Below, piece after piece: positions 1 through 11,113 of a stretch of 46,180 nt of DNA. Location of the stretch: positions 839,346 to 885,525 of the forward strand of contig BJOX01000145.1 of assembly GCA_009731375.1 (NCBI GenBank). The letters are read 5' to 3'. Position 1 is the stretch's first letter, and the number at the start of each line of letters is the position of its first letter. The position numbers and the translations under genes are program-made. The DNA comes from Paulinella micropora (taxonomy: Eukaryota > Cercozoa > Imbricatea > Euglyphida). Under the pieces are notes generated by a model. The model was given only the letters and a program-made list of their open reading frames with translations. It was not told where the DNA came from and made no database searches.

Positions 1-170
1 GTGAGGCAAAGCAGCGATGCCAGTCGAATCCCTGGAGACGGAACCTAGCATCAAAAACATCGTATAAGTCTACCCCAGGCCTCCATCCACCGAGTGGTGA
101 GCTCGATAAAATAAGACCCGAGTGGGGTTATTTAAAGCTCAACCCTTAAAAAAGCATAAACATGTACGCC
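1..170. other. non-coding stretch before minisatellite
   Basis: No convincing reading frame, RNA or mobile element is visible here. It borders a minisatellite that begins near 171. Confidence 0.4.
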
Positions 171-341
171 GCCAGGAACCCAACAACAATAACATAGCAG
201 CCCGGAACCCAACAACAATAACATAGCAGCCAGGAACCCAACAACAATAACATAGCAGCCAGGAACCCAACAACAATAACATAGCAGCCAGGAACCCAAC
301 AACAATAACATAGCAGCCAGGAACCCAACAACAATAACATA
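171..341. repeat. 29-bp minisatellite, running into an N gap
   Basis: Tandem units of 29 bp, each containing GGAACCCAACAACAATAACA, start near 172, 201 and 230 and continue to the gap at 342. At least six units are visible and the true array length is hidden by the 744 N. Translated frames through it are repeat artefacts. Confidence 0.9.
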
Positions 342-1085
342 NNNNNNNNNNNNNNNNNNNNNNNNNNNNNNNNNNNNNNNNNNNNNNNNNNNNNNNNNNN
401 NNNNNNNNNNNNNNNNNNNNNNNNNNNNNNNNNNNNNNNNNNNNNNNNNNNNNNNNNNNNNNNNNNNNNNNNNNNNNNNNNNNNNNNNNNNNNNNNNNNN
501 NNNNNNNNNNNNNNNNNNNNNNNNNNNNNNNNNNNNNNNNNNNNNNNNNNNNNNNNNNNNNNNNNNNNNNNNNNNNNNNNNNNNNNNNNNNNNNNNNNNN
601 NNNNNNNNNNNNNNNNNNNNNNNNNNNNNNNNNNNNNNNNNNNNNNNNNNNNNNNNNNNNNNNNNNNNNNNNNNNNNNNNNNNNNNNNNNNNNNNNNNNN
701 NNNNNNNNNNNNNNNNNNNNNNNNNNNNNNNNNNNNNNNNNNNNNNNNNNNNNNNNNNNNNNNNNNNNNNNNNNNNNNNNNNNNNNNNNNNNNNNNNNNN
801 NNNNNNNNNNNNNNNNNNNNNNNNNNNNNNNNNNNNNNNNNNNNNNNNNNNNNNNNNNNNNNNNNNNNNNNNNNNNNNNNNNNNNNNNNNNNNNNNNNNN
901 NNNNNNNNNNNNNNNNNNNNNNNNNNNNNNNNNNNNNNNNNNNNNNNNNNNNNNNNNNNNNNNNNNNNNNNNNNNNNNNNNNNNNNNNNNNNNNNNNNNN
1001 NNNNNNNNNNNNNNNNNNNNNNNNNNNNNNNNNNNNNNNNNNNNNNNNNNNNNNNNNNNNNNNNNNNNNNNNNNNNNNNNNNNNN
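342..1085. other. assembly gap (744 N)
   Basis: Run of N. It separates the minisatellite from the SINE-like body at 1086, so the order of repeats inside is unknown. Confidence 0.99.
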
Positions 1086-1301
1086 TTTCTGCACATGTGC
1101 CTCCATCGTCTCACCCGCGAGGGGAGTACGAAGATTTGACGATAGGCTCTACTGACACCCCCGCAAGGCAGCTCCAAGCCTTCCAGACAGACCATTACTT
1201 TCAAAGAAAATATCCTTTGAAAATACTGGCCCCGACGGGAATCGAACTGGCGACAGGTCCCAGATGGTAGAAAACCTTAACCACTGGGCTATCGCGGTGC
1301 C
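1086..1301 (-). mobile_element. tRNA-derived SINE-like retroposon, copy B
   Basis: On the minus strand 1301-1227 reads as a 75-nt tRNA-like head. It has a near-complementary acceptor (GGCACCG with CGGGGCC), an A box (TAGCCCAGTGGTTAAGG) and a B box (AGTTCGATTCC). The D and T stems pair poorly, so this is a tRNA relic with an internal Pol III promoter rather than a working tRNA. The body continues to 1086 and includes a segment (about 1086-1145) that recurs at 1465-1518. The element then enters the N gap. Confidence 0.6.
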
Positions 1302-1302
<1 letters not shown>

Positions 1303-1373
<71 letters not shown>

Positions 1374-1400
1374 GTAATAATAATGATGATGATAATAATA

Positions 1401-1431
<31 letters not shown>

Positions 1432-1436
1432 TAGTG
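1303..1436. repeat. (TAA)n microsatellite, probable SINE tail
   Basis: About 130 bp of TAA with a few TGA/TAG interruptions. On the minus strand it follows the SINE body of copy A (1518-1437) and directly precedes the tRNA-like head of copy B at 1301. That fits a retroposon tail that received a second insertion. Confidence 0.85.
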
Positions 1437-1518
1437 CTTCTCTGTCAATGGCTGATGCAAATCTGCACATGCGCCTCCATCGTCTCACCCGTGAGGGGAG
1501 TACGAAGAATTGACGATA
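1437..1518 (-). mobile_element. SINE-like body, copy A (partial)
   Basis: Matches the body of copy B (the segment with GCACATG-GCCTCCATCGTCTCACCC, read on the plus strand) and ends at the (TAA)n tract. Its 5' part is lost in the gap from 1519. Confidence 0.6.
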
Positions 1519-1926
1519 NNNNNNNNNNNNNNNNNNNNNNNNNNNNNNNNNNNNNNNNNNNNNNNNNNNNNNNNNNNNNNNNNNNNNNNNNNNNNNNNNN
1601 NNNNNNNNNNNNNNNNNNNNNNNNNNNNNNNNNNNNNNNNNNNNNNNNNNNNNNNNNNNNNNNNNNNNNNNNNNNNNNNNNNNNNNNNNNNNNNNNNNNN
1701 NNNNNNNNNNNNNNNNNNNNNNNNNNNNNNNNNNNNNNNNNNNNNNNNNNNNNNNNNNNNNNNNNNNNNNNNNNNNNNNNNNNNNNNNNNNNNNNNNNNN
1801 NNNNNNNNNNNNNNNNNNNNNNNNNNNNNNNNNNNNNNNNNNNNNNNNNNNNNNNNNNNNNNNNNNNNNNNNNNNNNNNNNNNNNNNNNNNNNNNNNNNN
1901 NNNNNNNNNNNNNNNNNNNNNNNNNN
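1519..1926. other. assembly gap (408 N)
   Basis: Run of N flanked by SINE body on one side and (TAA)n on the other. Confidence 0.99.
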
Positions 1927-1961
<35 letters not shown>

Positions 1962-2344
1962 TATATTGATCTGTCATGGCTGAGCCCGAGGGCCATGCGC
2001 CTCCATCCCTCGACCCAACAGGGACTACAGTGAGTATGTTGGGGAGGGAAGAGTGACTCTAACCATCCTGCGTAGAAGGCCCCAAAAGGAAGTCCCTACT
2101 ACCCGCACAGTGTGGGGTACCTTGCAGGAAATATCTACAAATGATTGATCTTCCCCGCGTGAGAGCTCCACGAGACTGGGTAGGTCCCGCATGGAGGTAC
2201 TGGGGTAGCAGACATGTCATGCGGTCTGCCAGCGCATGAGGACGTTTTGTGGTAAGTATCTGGGACGCCTCGAAACCCGTCACCACCCCTAGATCGCGGA
2301 ATGTAAATACCCCTTTGATCCCACGTGGTGTATGTCTTATAAAA
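1927..2344. repeat. (TAA)n tract and anonymous flank
   Basis: TAA repeats at 1927-1961 are followed by sequence whose start (GGCTGAGCCCGAGGGCCATGCGCCTCCAT) resembles the SINE body at 1440-1480 and the flank at 2790-2825. The rest, to 2344, has no supportable gene. Confidence 0.5.
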
Positions 2345-2520
2345 AACAACACAACGACATGGCCTCGGAACCAACACAACAACATAGCCTCGGAACCCAC
2401 ATCGACATAGCCTCGGAACCCACACAACAACAGAGCCTCGGAACCAACACAACAACATAGCCTCGGAACCAACACAACAACATAGCCTCGGAGCCAACAC
2501 AACGACATAGCCTCGAAACC
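2345..2520. repeat. 25-bp minisatellite
   Basis: About seven tandem units of roughly 25 bp, each with CCTCGGAACCAACACAACAA followed by CATAG. The core GGAACC-AACA-AACATAG is shared with the 29-bp minisatellite at 171-341. Confidence 0.9.
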
Positions 2521-2580
2521 AGTGGGAAGAGGCCCAACCACCTCCTCTTCCCGTGGGGTGCCATACTGTGCACCCCTCCA

Positions 2581-2619
2581 TAATAATAATAATAATAATA
2601 TTAATAATGATAATAATAA

Positions 2620-2651
<32 letters not shown>

Positions 2652-2688
2652 TATATAGTAATAATAATAATAGTAGTATATAGTAGTA

Positions 2689-2750
<62 letters not shown>

Positions 2751-2948
2751 AAGAAGAAGAAGAATTGATAATAATAGTGTATCTCCTGCCAATTGCTGAG
2801 CCAAAAGGCCATGTGCATCCAGTCCTCCATTCCATAAGGAAAGTCTCCACACCAATCGGTGGAATAAAGGAAGTGACGGCATAGAACATTACTCTAGGAG
2901 CTTTATACCAATCAGCCCATGGAAAGGACCGATGGCCTATGTACTCCC

Positions 2949-3027
<79 letters not shown>

Positions 3028-3070
3028 TATTATTATTTATTATTATTTATTATTATTATTATTATTATTA

Positions 3071-3113
<43 letters not shown>

Positions 3114-3120
3114 TACCATA
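2581..3120. repeat. compound TAA/TAG/AAG/TTA microsatellites with intervening repeat
   Basis: TAA, TAG and AAG blocks fill 2581-2765. About 185 bp of unique-looking sequence follows, then TAA changing to TTA at 2950-3112. The switch from TAA to TTA makes a long self-complementary tract. No gene is supported. Confidence 0.85.
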
Positions 3121-3525
3121 TCTGAGGCGTACTGATGCAGCTAATGGCATATCCTCAACGGACATAAGCCTCCAATACCCTTGTTCGAGGTCCTCCACCC
3201 CCCCGTGTCAGTCTCTCGCCTGATGATCGGGGCCACCGATGGAGCTCCTGAGGGCAAGACTGCACTAAGCCGAGGTTATTCCGCAGTCCCAGCAACCTCT
3301 TGCAAGACGTCACCGAATGTGCAAGTGCATACACCAAGCGCGGTTGCTAGAGCTGCCTCGAAACCCCACCCATAACAATCTGGTGTCTGCTGGGTCCTGG
3401 GCTATCAACCAGCATATGCGGAGTTTAAGATCTTTTACGCGCGCAACGACCCTCCTCCCCAGCATCTACCACCAAAGGGTTATGAGTTGGCGTCACAGTT
3501 TAACGCCTTGAGGCCATTGGGCTGT
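3121..3525. other. anonymous stretch, no gene seen
   Basis: Moderate GC, stop codons in every frame within about 65 codons, no recognisable domain. Bounded on both sides by TTA arrays, so probably part of a dispersed repeat. Confidence 0.4.
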
Positions 3526-3541
3526 ATTATTATTATTATTT

Positions 3542-3576
<35 letters not shown>

Positions 3577-3586
3577 GTTATTATTA

Positions 3587-3636
<50 letters not shown>
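3526..3636. repeat. (TTA)n microsatellite
   Basis: About 110 bp of ATT/TTA repeats with a few TTG units. Confidence 0.9.
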
Positions 3637-3639
3637 TAT

Positions 3640-4906
3640 TGAGCGGCGTTCGTGCGTAACAGCATTTTTGTTTATGGTCTTTTCTTTCTTCCTTCTGGAG
3701 TTTTTGGCCTTTTTCGTTTTAGTGGGTATGGAGTTTATATTTTTATGGTTGCTACCCGAGCCCCACACTGTTCGCCGCTCTTAAAGTGAAATGACAAGAA
3801 AGAAGTCTTCTTTTTTCTTCTCCTTTCTGTCCTTCTTCCTTTCTTTTTACCATAACCAAGGCTGTTCCTCTCTCTTCTTCTCTCTTTGTTTTCTTCCTGT
3901 GTCTGGGTGCTAACGGTCATGTTTTGTTGTCTTTACCTGTTGCTGCTTGTTAGGTTCTTCTTATTTCTATGGTCTGTTGCTGTTTCTTGTTGTTTATGGC
4001 TGGTGTGCACTGTGAGGGGGGTTGTGTGCGAGTGGTTTGGCTCGACTTGCTTGGCGCTGCATGTCTGTAAAATTGCCAGGATTTAGCCTGTCGTACGGCG
4101 AGACAGATCACCATATGATTTCTCGTTCCGTTACATTTCTCGCGATCGTTCGGTGATTAACGGGGTCATTATAATTAACGGGGCTTTGCGGAAATCATAA
4201 CGAGATATCTTGTGATCTTGTCTTGCTGCTTCCTTACGGATAATTGCAGCACTCGGCATATTCGCGTCGCGAGCAATCGCCAAGTCGAGCCTTACTACGC
4301 TGCACACCACCTTCCTGGCCGTTAGCCTACGGGTGCGAGTGAATTGCGTTAGGTGCTACTGTTTCCTTGAGGACTGTCTCACTGACAATCGACCACAATT
4401 GCGCCAAAGCTTTAGTTGTGTCTGATCTCTGCATCCTGCCCTTGCCTCATTGTGCTGTCTCCCTTGCCTCTGTCTGGTTGTCTGCTTGTGTTTTTCCTTC
4501 TGTTTTCTTGTTCTTTCTTTGTTCTCTTTGTTCCTTATTCTATTTTATTTTTATTCTTCTTTTTCTCTTTCTCTTCGTTTTCTCCTCTTCCTTTCTTTCT
4601 CTTATTATTCTTTCCAAGGAGCTTATCTGTCGATCCTTAGATCCAGTTTTCCTTTAGGACCTGCACTGATGTTCCTTAGAACCAGACCGCATGATTATAT
4701 TTTGTTTTTACGTCTTTTCTTCTTCCTATTTTACCATTCATACTTGCTTAATGTGTTAAAAAATATATATATATTTAAAAAAAAATGCTATTGCATCTTT
4801 CTTTCCCTATATCATGTCTCTCGACAGTGTGTGTCATCTTGGCTTTTGTCTGCCCTTACTTATACTAATCTGTTTGTTTCCCTTTTGTTATTATTATTAT
4901 TATTAC

Positions 4907-4945
<39 letters not shown>

Positions 4946-6240
4946 TTTTAATCTTTTTTCTCAGTTTCATCTTTTGTTTTTTATTTTGACGCCAGTTTAA
5001 TCACAATCATTAAAGATTCCAAGTGACTTTAAAAAAATATATTAAAAAAAAATTTCTTGTTTCTGCTTTTTATTTGTTTTTATTTGTTTTGTTTTTATCG
5101 ATCTGCTTGTTTTTTCCTCGTTCTTAGTTTCTTGTTGTCCTCTTTGTCTCTCTTTCTCCTTTTTCTCTTTTTCCCTCTTGTATTGTCCTTGTTATTGTTT
5201 CCTGGAGCCTTCTGTTGAACCTTTGTTCCACTTTTTCCTTTTGAGCTTGTACTGTTGTTCTTTGGAACCAGATCTCTTTTGATTTAAGCTCTTCTTTATG
5301 TTCTTCTCTATCTTTTGTTCTTCTTTGTTTCCTCTTTTTCTTTCCTCATTAAACCTTGCTTACTGTATTAAAAAAAAATAAAGAAAAAAAAAAAAAACTT
5401 ACCTGCTGGTGCTTGTTAGGTTTGGTCATGTTCCTGTGCAGTATAGTTTTTTGTTTATGGTTCTGGCTTGTGGAGTTTCTTCTGGTCTATGAGGGGGGTG
5501 GGCTGCGGAGTGGTTTGGCTCGACTAGCTTGAGGCTGCATTTCTATGAGGTTGCCAGGCTTGGGCTGGTCCTTATGGATATTGCAGCACTCGGCATAATC
5601 GCGTCGCGAGTACGCCACGTCGAGCCTTACTACGCTCTGCACACCACCCTCCTGGCTATGATGGCAGTGAATTGCGTTAGGTGCTGCAGTTTCCTTAAGA
5701 GCTGTCTCACTGACTATCAATTGATCTCACTTGCGCCCTATGTTAGTTATGTCTGACCTCTGCCGGCGCTTTCTGCTCTTGCCTTCTAGTTCAGTATCGT
5801 CTCCCTTGCCCCTGTCTGGCCTTGTGTTTGTTTTTTTGTGTTTGCCTTTGGTGTTTGTCGCTGCCTCTGTTGTTGTCTTTTTGTATTGTTTTTGTATTGT
5901 TTTTGTTTCTTTTGTTTCGTTTGTTTTTTGTTTCTTTTGTTTTTTGTTTCTATTCTCTTTTGTGTTTTGTTTTTTATAATTCTTTGTTGTTTTTTTTCTT
6001 CGCTCTCTGTTCTTTTCCTTGTTTTTTTCTTTTTCTCTTGTCCCTTGCTTTCTTTCTTTCTATCTTTTTTCTCTTTCTTTTCTCGTCTATTTTACTCTTT
6101 CCAGGAGCTTTCTGTTGAACCTTAGTTCCAGATTTCCTTATGAGCTTGTACTGTCGTTCCTTGGAACCAGAATTCATTTGAGTTAAGCTCTTCTTTATTT
6201 TTTTAGTCTTTCTCATTAAACCTTGCTTACTGTAATAATA
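3640..6240. repeat. array of T-rich, A-tailed repeat units
   Basis: Successive diverged units carry the same landmarks: a TTGTTAGGTT segment, the phrase GGTTTGGCTCGACT, a segment near TGTCTCACTGAC, a long T/TC-rich tract and a block of the form GGAGCTT...GAACC...TTCC...GAACCAGA (near 4616, 5210 and 6106). Most end in TTAAA or A-rich runs (near 4760, 5030, 5370 and 6240). This resembles retroposed, A-tailed copies, but no enzyme is encoded. (TTA)n lies at 4888-4944. Translated frames here are pyrimidine-tract artefacts. Confidence 0.6.
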
Positions 6241-6279
<39 letters not shown>

Positions 6280-6650
6280 CAGACCACCAACAAGCGTCTG
6301 TTCCCCTAAAGTGTATGTAATTAGTGCAAGTAATATCATCAACCTCCCTGCTTCTACAAAGGACGACACACCCACCTGACGGCTCTCTCAAGTTGTGCGT
6401 GTATGTATAATATGTATGTATGTATGACATTGTATGGACATATGTATGTATGCATGTATGTATGTACATATGTATGTATGTACGTATGTATGTATGTATG
6501 TATGTATAGAACTATGTATGTATGTATGTATGTATTATTTATGTATGTATGTACATAATGTATGTATGTATGTATGTATGTATGTACATTGTATGTATGT
6601 ATGTATGTATGTATACATGTATGTATGTATGTATGTATGTGTGTATGTAC

Positions 6651-6681
<31 letters not shown>

Positions 6682-6926
6682 TGTATGTATGACATACGTA
6701 CGTATGTATGGCATACGTACGTATGTATGACATATGTATGTATGTATGACATATGTATGTATGTGTATGTATGTATGTATGTATGTATGTACGTATGTAT
6801 GTATGTATGTATGTATGTATGTATGTATGTATGTATGACATACGTATGTATGTATCTATGTATGTATGTATGTATGTATGTATGTATTTATGTATGTATG
6901 TATGTATGTATGTATATGTATGTATG

Positions 6927-6983
<57 letters not shown>

Positions 6984-7485
6984 CATAACATAGCATAACA
7001 TAACATAACATAACTAACCTGACCTAACATAACATAACATAACAAAACAAAACAAAACAAAACATAACATAACATAACATAACATAACATACATGCATAC
7101 ATACATACATACATATGCATACATACATACATACATACATAGATATGTACATACATACATACATACATATGTACATGCATACATGCATACATATGTACAT
7201 GCATACATACATACATACACATACATACATACATACATACATACATATGCATACATAGATATATACATACATACATACATACATACACACATGTTATGTT
7301 ATGTTATGTTATGTTATATTATGTTATTTATGCTATGTTATGTTATGTTATGTTATGGTATGTATGTTATGTATGTATTTATGTATGTATGTATGTATGT
7401 ATGTATGTATGTTTGTATGTATTTATGTATGTATGTCAGGACGGATGGAAGGATGGATTGATGAATGTATATGCATGTGTCTGCG

Positions 7486-7554
<69 letters not shown>

Positions 7555-7570
7555 TATGTATTATATATAT
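4452..7570 (+). repeat. left copy of a 3.1-kb direct duplication
   Basis: Matches 11580-14760 almost base for base in its non-microsatellite parts, at an offset of about 7.13-7.14 kb. It contains T-rich A-tailed units, the A-run near 6240, and the TATG/CATA arrays ending in the TA/TG tract. Differences are mainly microsatellite lengths. Confidence 0.9.
6404..7436. repeat. giant TATG - AACAT - ATAC - ATGTT - TATG array
   Basis: (TATG)n runs from 6404 to about 6980, (AACAT)n from 6981 to 7090, (ATAC)n from 7091 to 7290, (ATGTT)n from 7293 to 7365 and TATG again to 7436. Adjacent blocks are reverse complements of each other, so the kilobase can fold on itself. All open frames here (Tyr/Met/Cys/Val or His/Thr/Ile) are artefacts. 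Confidence 0.95.
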
Positions 7571-7585
7571 ATATGTATATATATG

Positions 7586-7617
<32 letters not shown>

Positions 7618-7618
7618 A
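7485..7618. repeat. (TA)n, (TG)n and TATG microsatellites
   Basis: TA repeats to about 7513, TG repeats to about 7552, then mixed TA/TATG to 7618. Confidence 0.95.
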
Positions 7619-8456
7619 TGTTATGTACGTCGTGATTATTGCTATTGTTGTTACTGTTGTTTTTGTTACTGTTGTCCTCGTTCTTGTTGTTCTTGGTTGT
7701 TGTTGTCTGTTGGTGATGTTGCTTGTCCGTGTGGTTGTCATCGTTGTGCTCTTGTTGCTGTTGCTACTATCGCCGACGTCCACGTCGTCGTTGTTGCTGT
7801 TGTTGGTGCGTTTTGTTCCTAGCTGCTCTGTTATTTTTGTTGTTGTTGCTGCGCTGCGTCTTGTTTTTGGTTACACACACGGATACTCTGCTAAGATACG
7901 GGTGCTAGACAGATAGATAGATAGAATGATAGATAGATAGATAGATAGATAGATGAGATATCGACTAATGTCAGAAAAAAGGAGCTTCTGATTTCGTCAA
8001 CCAAGGAAGTCTGTGGGTAAAGTATTAACCCGATGCCCAGCTAAGCCATGATGTTTGCACGGAAGGGACTGATACAGGCGATACCAAAGCTCCCTAGTAC
8101 CAGGCGGGGCCAGGGCTCGTTCCATAAGCGCCCCTTGCAGAACGAGCTCCCACCTCCATTACAGAGGACCCAGTAAGCAGATGGAGTTTCGAGACTGTCG
8201 ACAGTCTAGTATAAACCGACAGAGCACTGTGGGTTTTATTCCGGGCTCAACAAGCGAGAAAGGGCACCCTGAGGGAACAGGATTGTGCTTCCCGTCGCTA
8301 TTTTGGCATGTGACTTATAGGCGTATGGCTAGGCACACATAAGGCACCCCACCACGGGCCACACCATCCCCTAATTCTCTGTCTGTCGACAGATGGCACC
8401 CATTTCAAATAACCAAGCCCAAGTCAGCGACACCTCAAGTGGCCTTGGTTCACTCC
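7619..8456. other. anonymous stretch with GTT-rich and GATA tracts
   Basis: 7620-7860 is GTT/GTC-rich. A short GATA tract lies at 7908-7955. 7960-8456 has mixed composition with no persuasive frame or known element. It may be a dispersed repeat because it is bounded by GATA arrays on both sides. Confidence 0.4.
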
Positions 8457-8514
<58 letters not shown>

Positions 8515-8578
8515 GTAGAGGTAGGTAGGTAGGTAGATAGATAGATAGATAGATAGATAGGATAGGTAGGTAGGTAGG

Positions 8579-8659
<81 letters not shown>

Positions 8660-8870
8660 GATACCCCTGCATGTCAAGTCGCTGGCGCCACCTCCTGGCC
8701 TGCAGAGAGACAGCTCGCATATTGTTGTTGTTGATGATGATGATGATGATGATTTTGTTGTTGTTGTTGTTGTTCTTTGTTGTTGTTGTTGCTGTTGCTG
8801 TTGTTGTTATTGTTATTGTTATTGTTGTTGTTGTCGTTGTTGTCGTTGTTGTCGTTGTTGTTGGCAGGTG
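8457..8870. repeat. (GATA)n and (GTT)n microsatellites
   Basis: GATA/GGTA repeats occupy 8457-8660 and GTT/GAT repeats about 8720-8865. The second tract leads directly to the first exon of the glycosyltransferase and ends in TTGGCAG, so part could be an upstream intron. Confidence 0.9.
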
Positions 8871-8872
8871 GC

Positions 8873-8947
8873 ATGCTGTTCCTATGGGGGCTGCTGGAGG
8901 CCTGGCTGCTGGCTCTGGCGCTCTGGTCTACCTACCTACCTACCTAC

Positions 8948-8986
<39 letters not shown>

Positions 8987-10821
8987 GATATCTATCTATC
9001 TATCTACCCAATCATGTATGTATGTATGTATGTATGTATGTATGTATGTATGTATGCATGTATGCAAATAGGTGTGCGGGTCCTGTGCTGGCTCGCCTGT
9101 CGGGTCCACAGGCCCTGTCGGGTCCACAGGCCGCGCTCTCGGCGCTGCACAAACAGACAACGCTGTCCTTGCACCCCGGCTTGGGCTCTTACTCGCTGAT
9201 ACACTCGCCCAGGTCAGCCTGCAAACCCTATCATGCGAGTTATCTGTCCATTTTTATACTGTCCTATCCTTATCCTATCCTATCCTAATCCTATCCTCTC
9301 CTCTCCTCTCCTCTCCTCTTTCATCCCATCCCATCCCATCCCATCGCATCCCATCTAATCCTATCCTATCCTATCCTATCCTATCCTATCCTGTTCCTTC
9401 CTTTGCCTAGCCAGTTGACGGCGCCCAACGACAAGTGGACGCAGCAACAGGGCCCGTTCCTAGTACAGACTCTGCGGCAGGTGGAGGTATGTATGTATGT
9501 ATGCATGTATGTATGTATGTATGCATGTATGCTTGCATGTACGTACGTGCGTACGTACGTACGTATGTATGTATGTATGTATGTATGTATTTATGTACGT
9601 ATGTACCTATGTATGTATTTGTGCATATTTATGTCGACGTCTGTATGTATGCATGTTACATATTTATGTACGTATGTATGTATTTATGAATATATGTATA
9701 TACGTGCATACGTTGGCCTAGGTGTGAGCGCATATTTGTGTGTGTGATGTCTCATGTAGGACACGGTGTTGGATCTTGTTGCTGCGCGTGTTGAGCAGTT
9801 CCACGGCGTCAACGTGGCGCACGTGTCGGCCATTGTGCAGGATTTGTTGCCGGTCGGGACAGTGGGGCGGGCCGGCCTGGTGGGGGTGTCTTACGCCTCG
9901 GGGCCCGTGGCCGGGTTCGTGCCCGGCAATTTTTCGCGGCAGTCCTTGCTGCTGGTCGCCGTGGACCACCGGCCGGTGCGCGCCTCGGGCAGCGAGCGCG
10001 TGCGCATCCGGCGCGAGTACGCCGGCAGCGAAGACGGACTGCCCTACACCGTCTACGCCAACGTGCAGACCGAACTAGACGACCACCGACGAGACATCTT
10101 CCAGTTCAGAATGCTGTTCAACCTGCTGCTGCTGCTGCTGCTGTCGCGCCGGCAGGTGGCGCTGCTGAACGTGGACGTGGACATCTGCACAATGCAGCCC
10201 TACTGGCACGTGCTGGACGCACCCGACTACGACGTGGCCGACATCTGGTTCCAGTCCTCGCAGAACGGCGCGGGCATCGTGGTCAACGACGTAGCCGGCT
10301 GCGCGGGGTTCATGCTGCACAAGCCTACTGCCGCCACCTTTTTGTTCCTGTGGGAAGCCTACAACCAACACTTTTACATCGAGCCTTGTGACGATCAGGT
10401 GTCATACGCGTCTGTCATGAAAGCTGCACAGCCGCGCTTTAACGTGACCGAGCCGCGCTACCCACAGTCATTCACGGCCGCGCTGCACTTACCGGCGCCG
10501 TCGCGCTTCACGACCTCAGCTGCAGACCTGACCCGAGCAGCCACCACTGTGGACACACAGGCCGGCCCGGTCAGACTAACGTTCGAGCTGGACCTGCCCG
10601 AAGTACGTGTGGGCTTCATGGACGGACACAAGTTCTGGAGAGTGAACTACCGGGTCGAGATGGCCACCAGACTAGCAGAAAAAGACAAGGTGCTGACTTT
10701 GCATTCACATTTCTGTGAGTCCTTCTTCACGAAGACAGATGCAGAGGTGGACCAAATCGGCTTCTGGGATGGCTGGCCTGACTCCCAGCACTTCAGACCG
10801 CTACCGTCCGCTAAAGCTTGA
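8873..10821 (+). CDS. type II membrane glycosyltransferase (Nucleotid_trans-like), 4 exons
   Basis: The model joins 8873-8925, 9072-9212, 9411-9486 and 9760-10821. It has GT-AG borders and consistent phases and gives 443 residues. The start reads [18 protein letters not shown], a classic uncleaved signal anchor, so a Golgi/ER type II membrane enzyme is likely. The large last exon holds a DVD motif (residues near 228) within [25 protein letters not shown] segment and [10 protein letters not shown] follow, the order seen in the nucleotide-diphospho-sugar transferase family PF03407. It probably transfers a sugar from a nucleotide sugar to a glycan or glycoprotein; donor and acceptor cannot be read. 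The DVD would bind the divalent metal. A GC-rich third position contrasts with the viral region. The start could lie upstream, since TTGGCAG before the ATG is a possible splice acceptor. Confidence 0.8.
8926..9071 (+). other. intron 1 made of TACC/TATC/TATG repeats
   Basis: Begins GTCTACC and ends CAAATAG. Almost all of it is (TACC)n, (TATC)n and (TATG)n. Borders are fixed by the phase match of flanking exons (a split TGG codon). Confidence 0.7.
9213..9410 (+). other. intron 2 with CCTAT/CCTCT/CCCAT pentamer array
   Basis: Begins GTCAGCC and ends TTGCCTAG. About 9267-9392 is a pentanucleotide array (TCCTA, TCCTC, TCCCA variants). Confidence 0.75.
9487..9759 (+). other. intron 3 with TATG/TACG array starting at the donor
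   Basis: The donor GTATGT is itself the first unit of a TATG/TACG array that fills most of the intron. The acceptor is TCATGTAG at 9759. Confidence 0.8.
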
Positions 10822-11113
10822 AATTAATGTTCTAATGTAATAATTATGCAGGAAGAGTCTGTCATTTTTTTGTGGATTTTTTGTGCCTCAGGGCCTGCGC
10901 AAGTCACCCCCCCTTCCACCCCCCAGACACCCTCCCCCTAACATTTTTATCAAGGCTTCCTTAGTTTTGAAATTTTTCCGAGTCTCCAAGTTTGACTGAT
11001 TTCTCAGACTGAGCTTTTCAAATTTTTCTGATTGACTTGAACCTGGCTGGTGTTTGCCTTGGTTGTTTTTTGCTTCGCTAGTCTCCCACATTTTCCATCT
11101 TTGACCCTTTTTA
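10822..11113. other. 3' flank of glycosyltransferase, no gene seen
   Basis: Non-coding, with a C-rich patch (10905-10940) and T-rich sequence. No clear AATAAA is visible just after the stop. Confidence 0.4.

Noticed and set aside
1227-1301. Functional tRNA gene
   Set aside because: Boxes A and B are good, but the D and T stems do not pair well and the sequence belongs to a repeated element, so it is a tRNA-derived SINE head.
171-2520. Short regularly spaced repeats resembling a CRISPR array
   Set aside because: Units are contiguous, with no unique spacers and no cas genes; these are minisatellites in eukaryotic DNA.
4367-6125. Phe/Leu/Ser-rich membrane-protein-like frames
   Set aside because: They arise from pyrimidine tracts within repeat units, overlap in several frames and recur in the duplicate copy with frame changes.
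6404-7600. Long frames of repeated Tyr-Met-Cys-Val or His-Thr-Tyr-Ile
   Set aside because: Tetranucleotide microsatellite translated in all frames; no initiation context or composition of a real protein.
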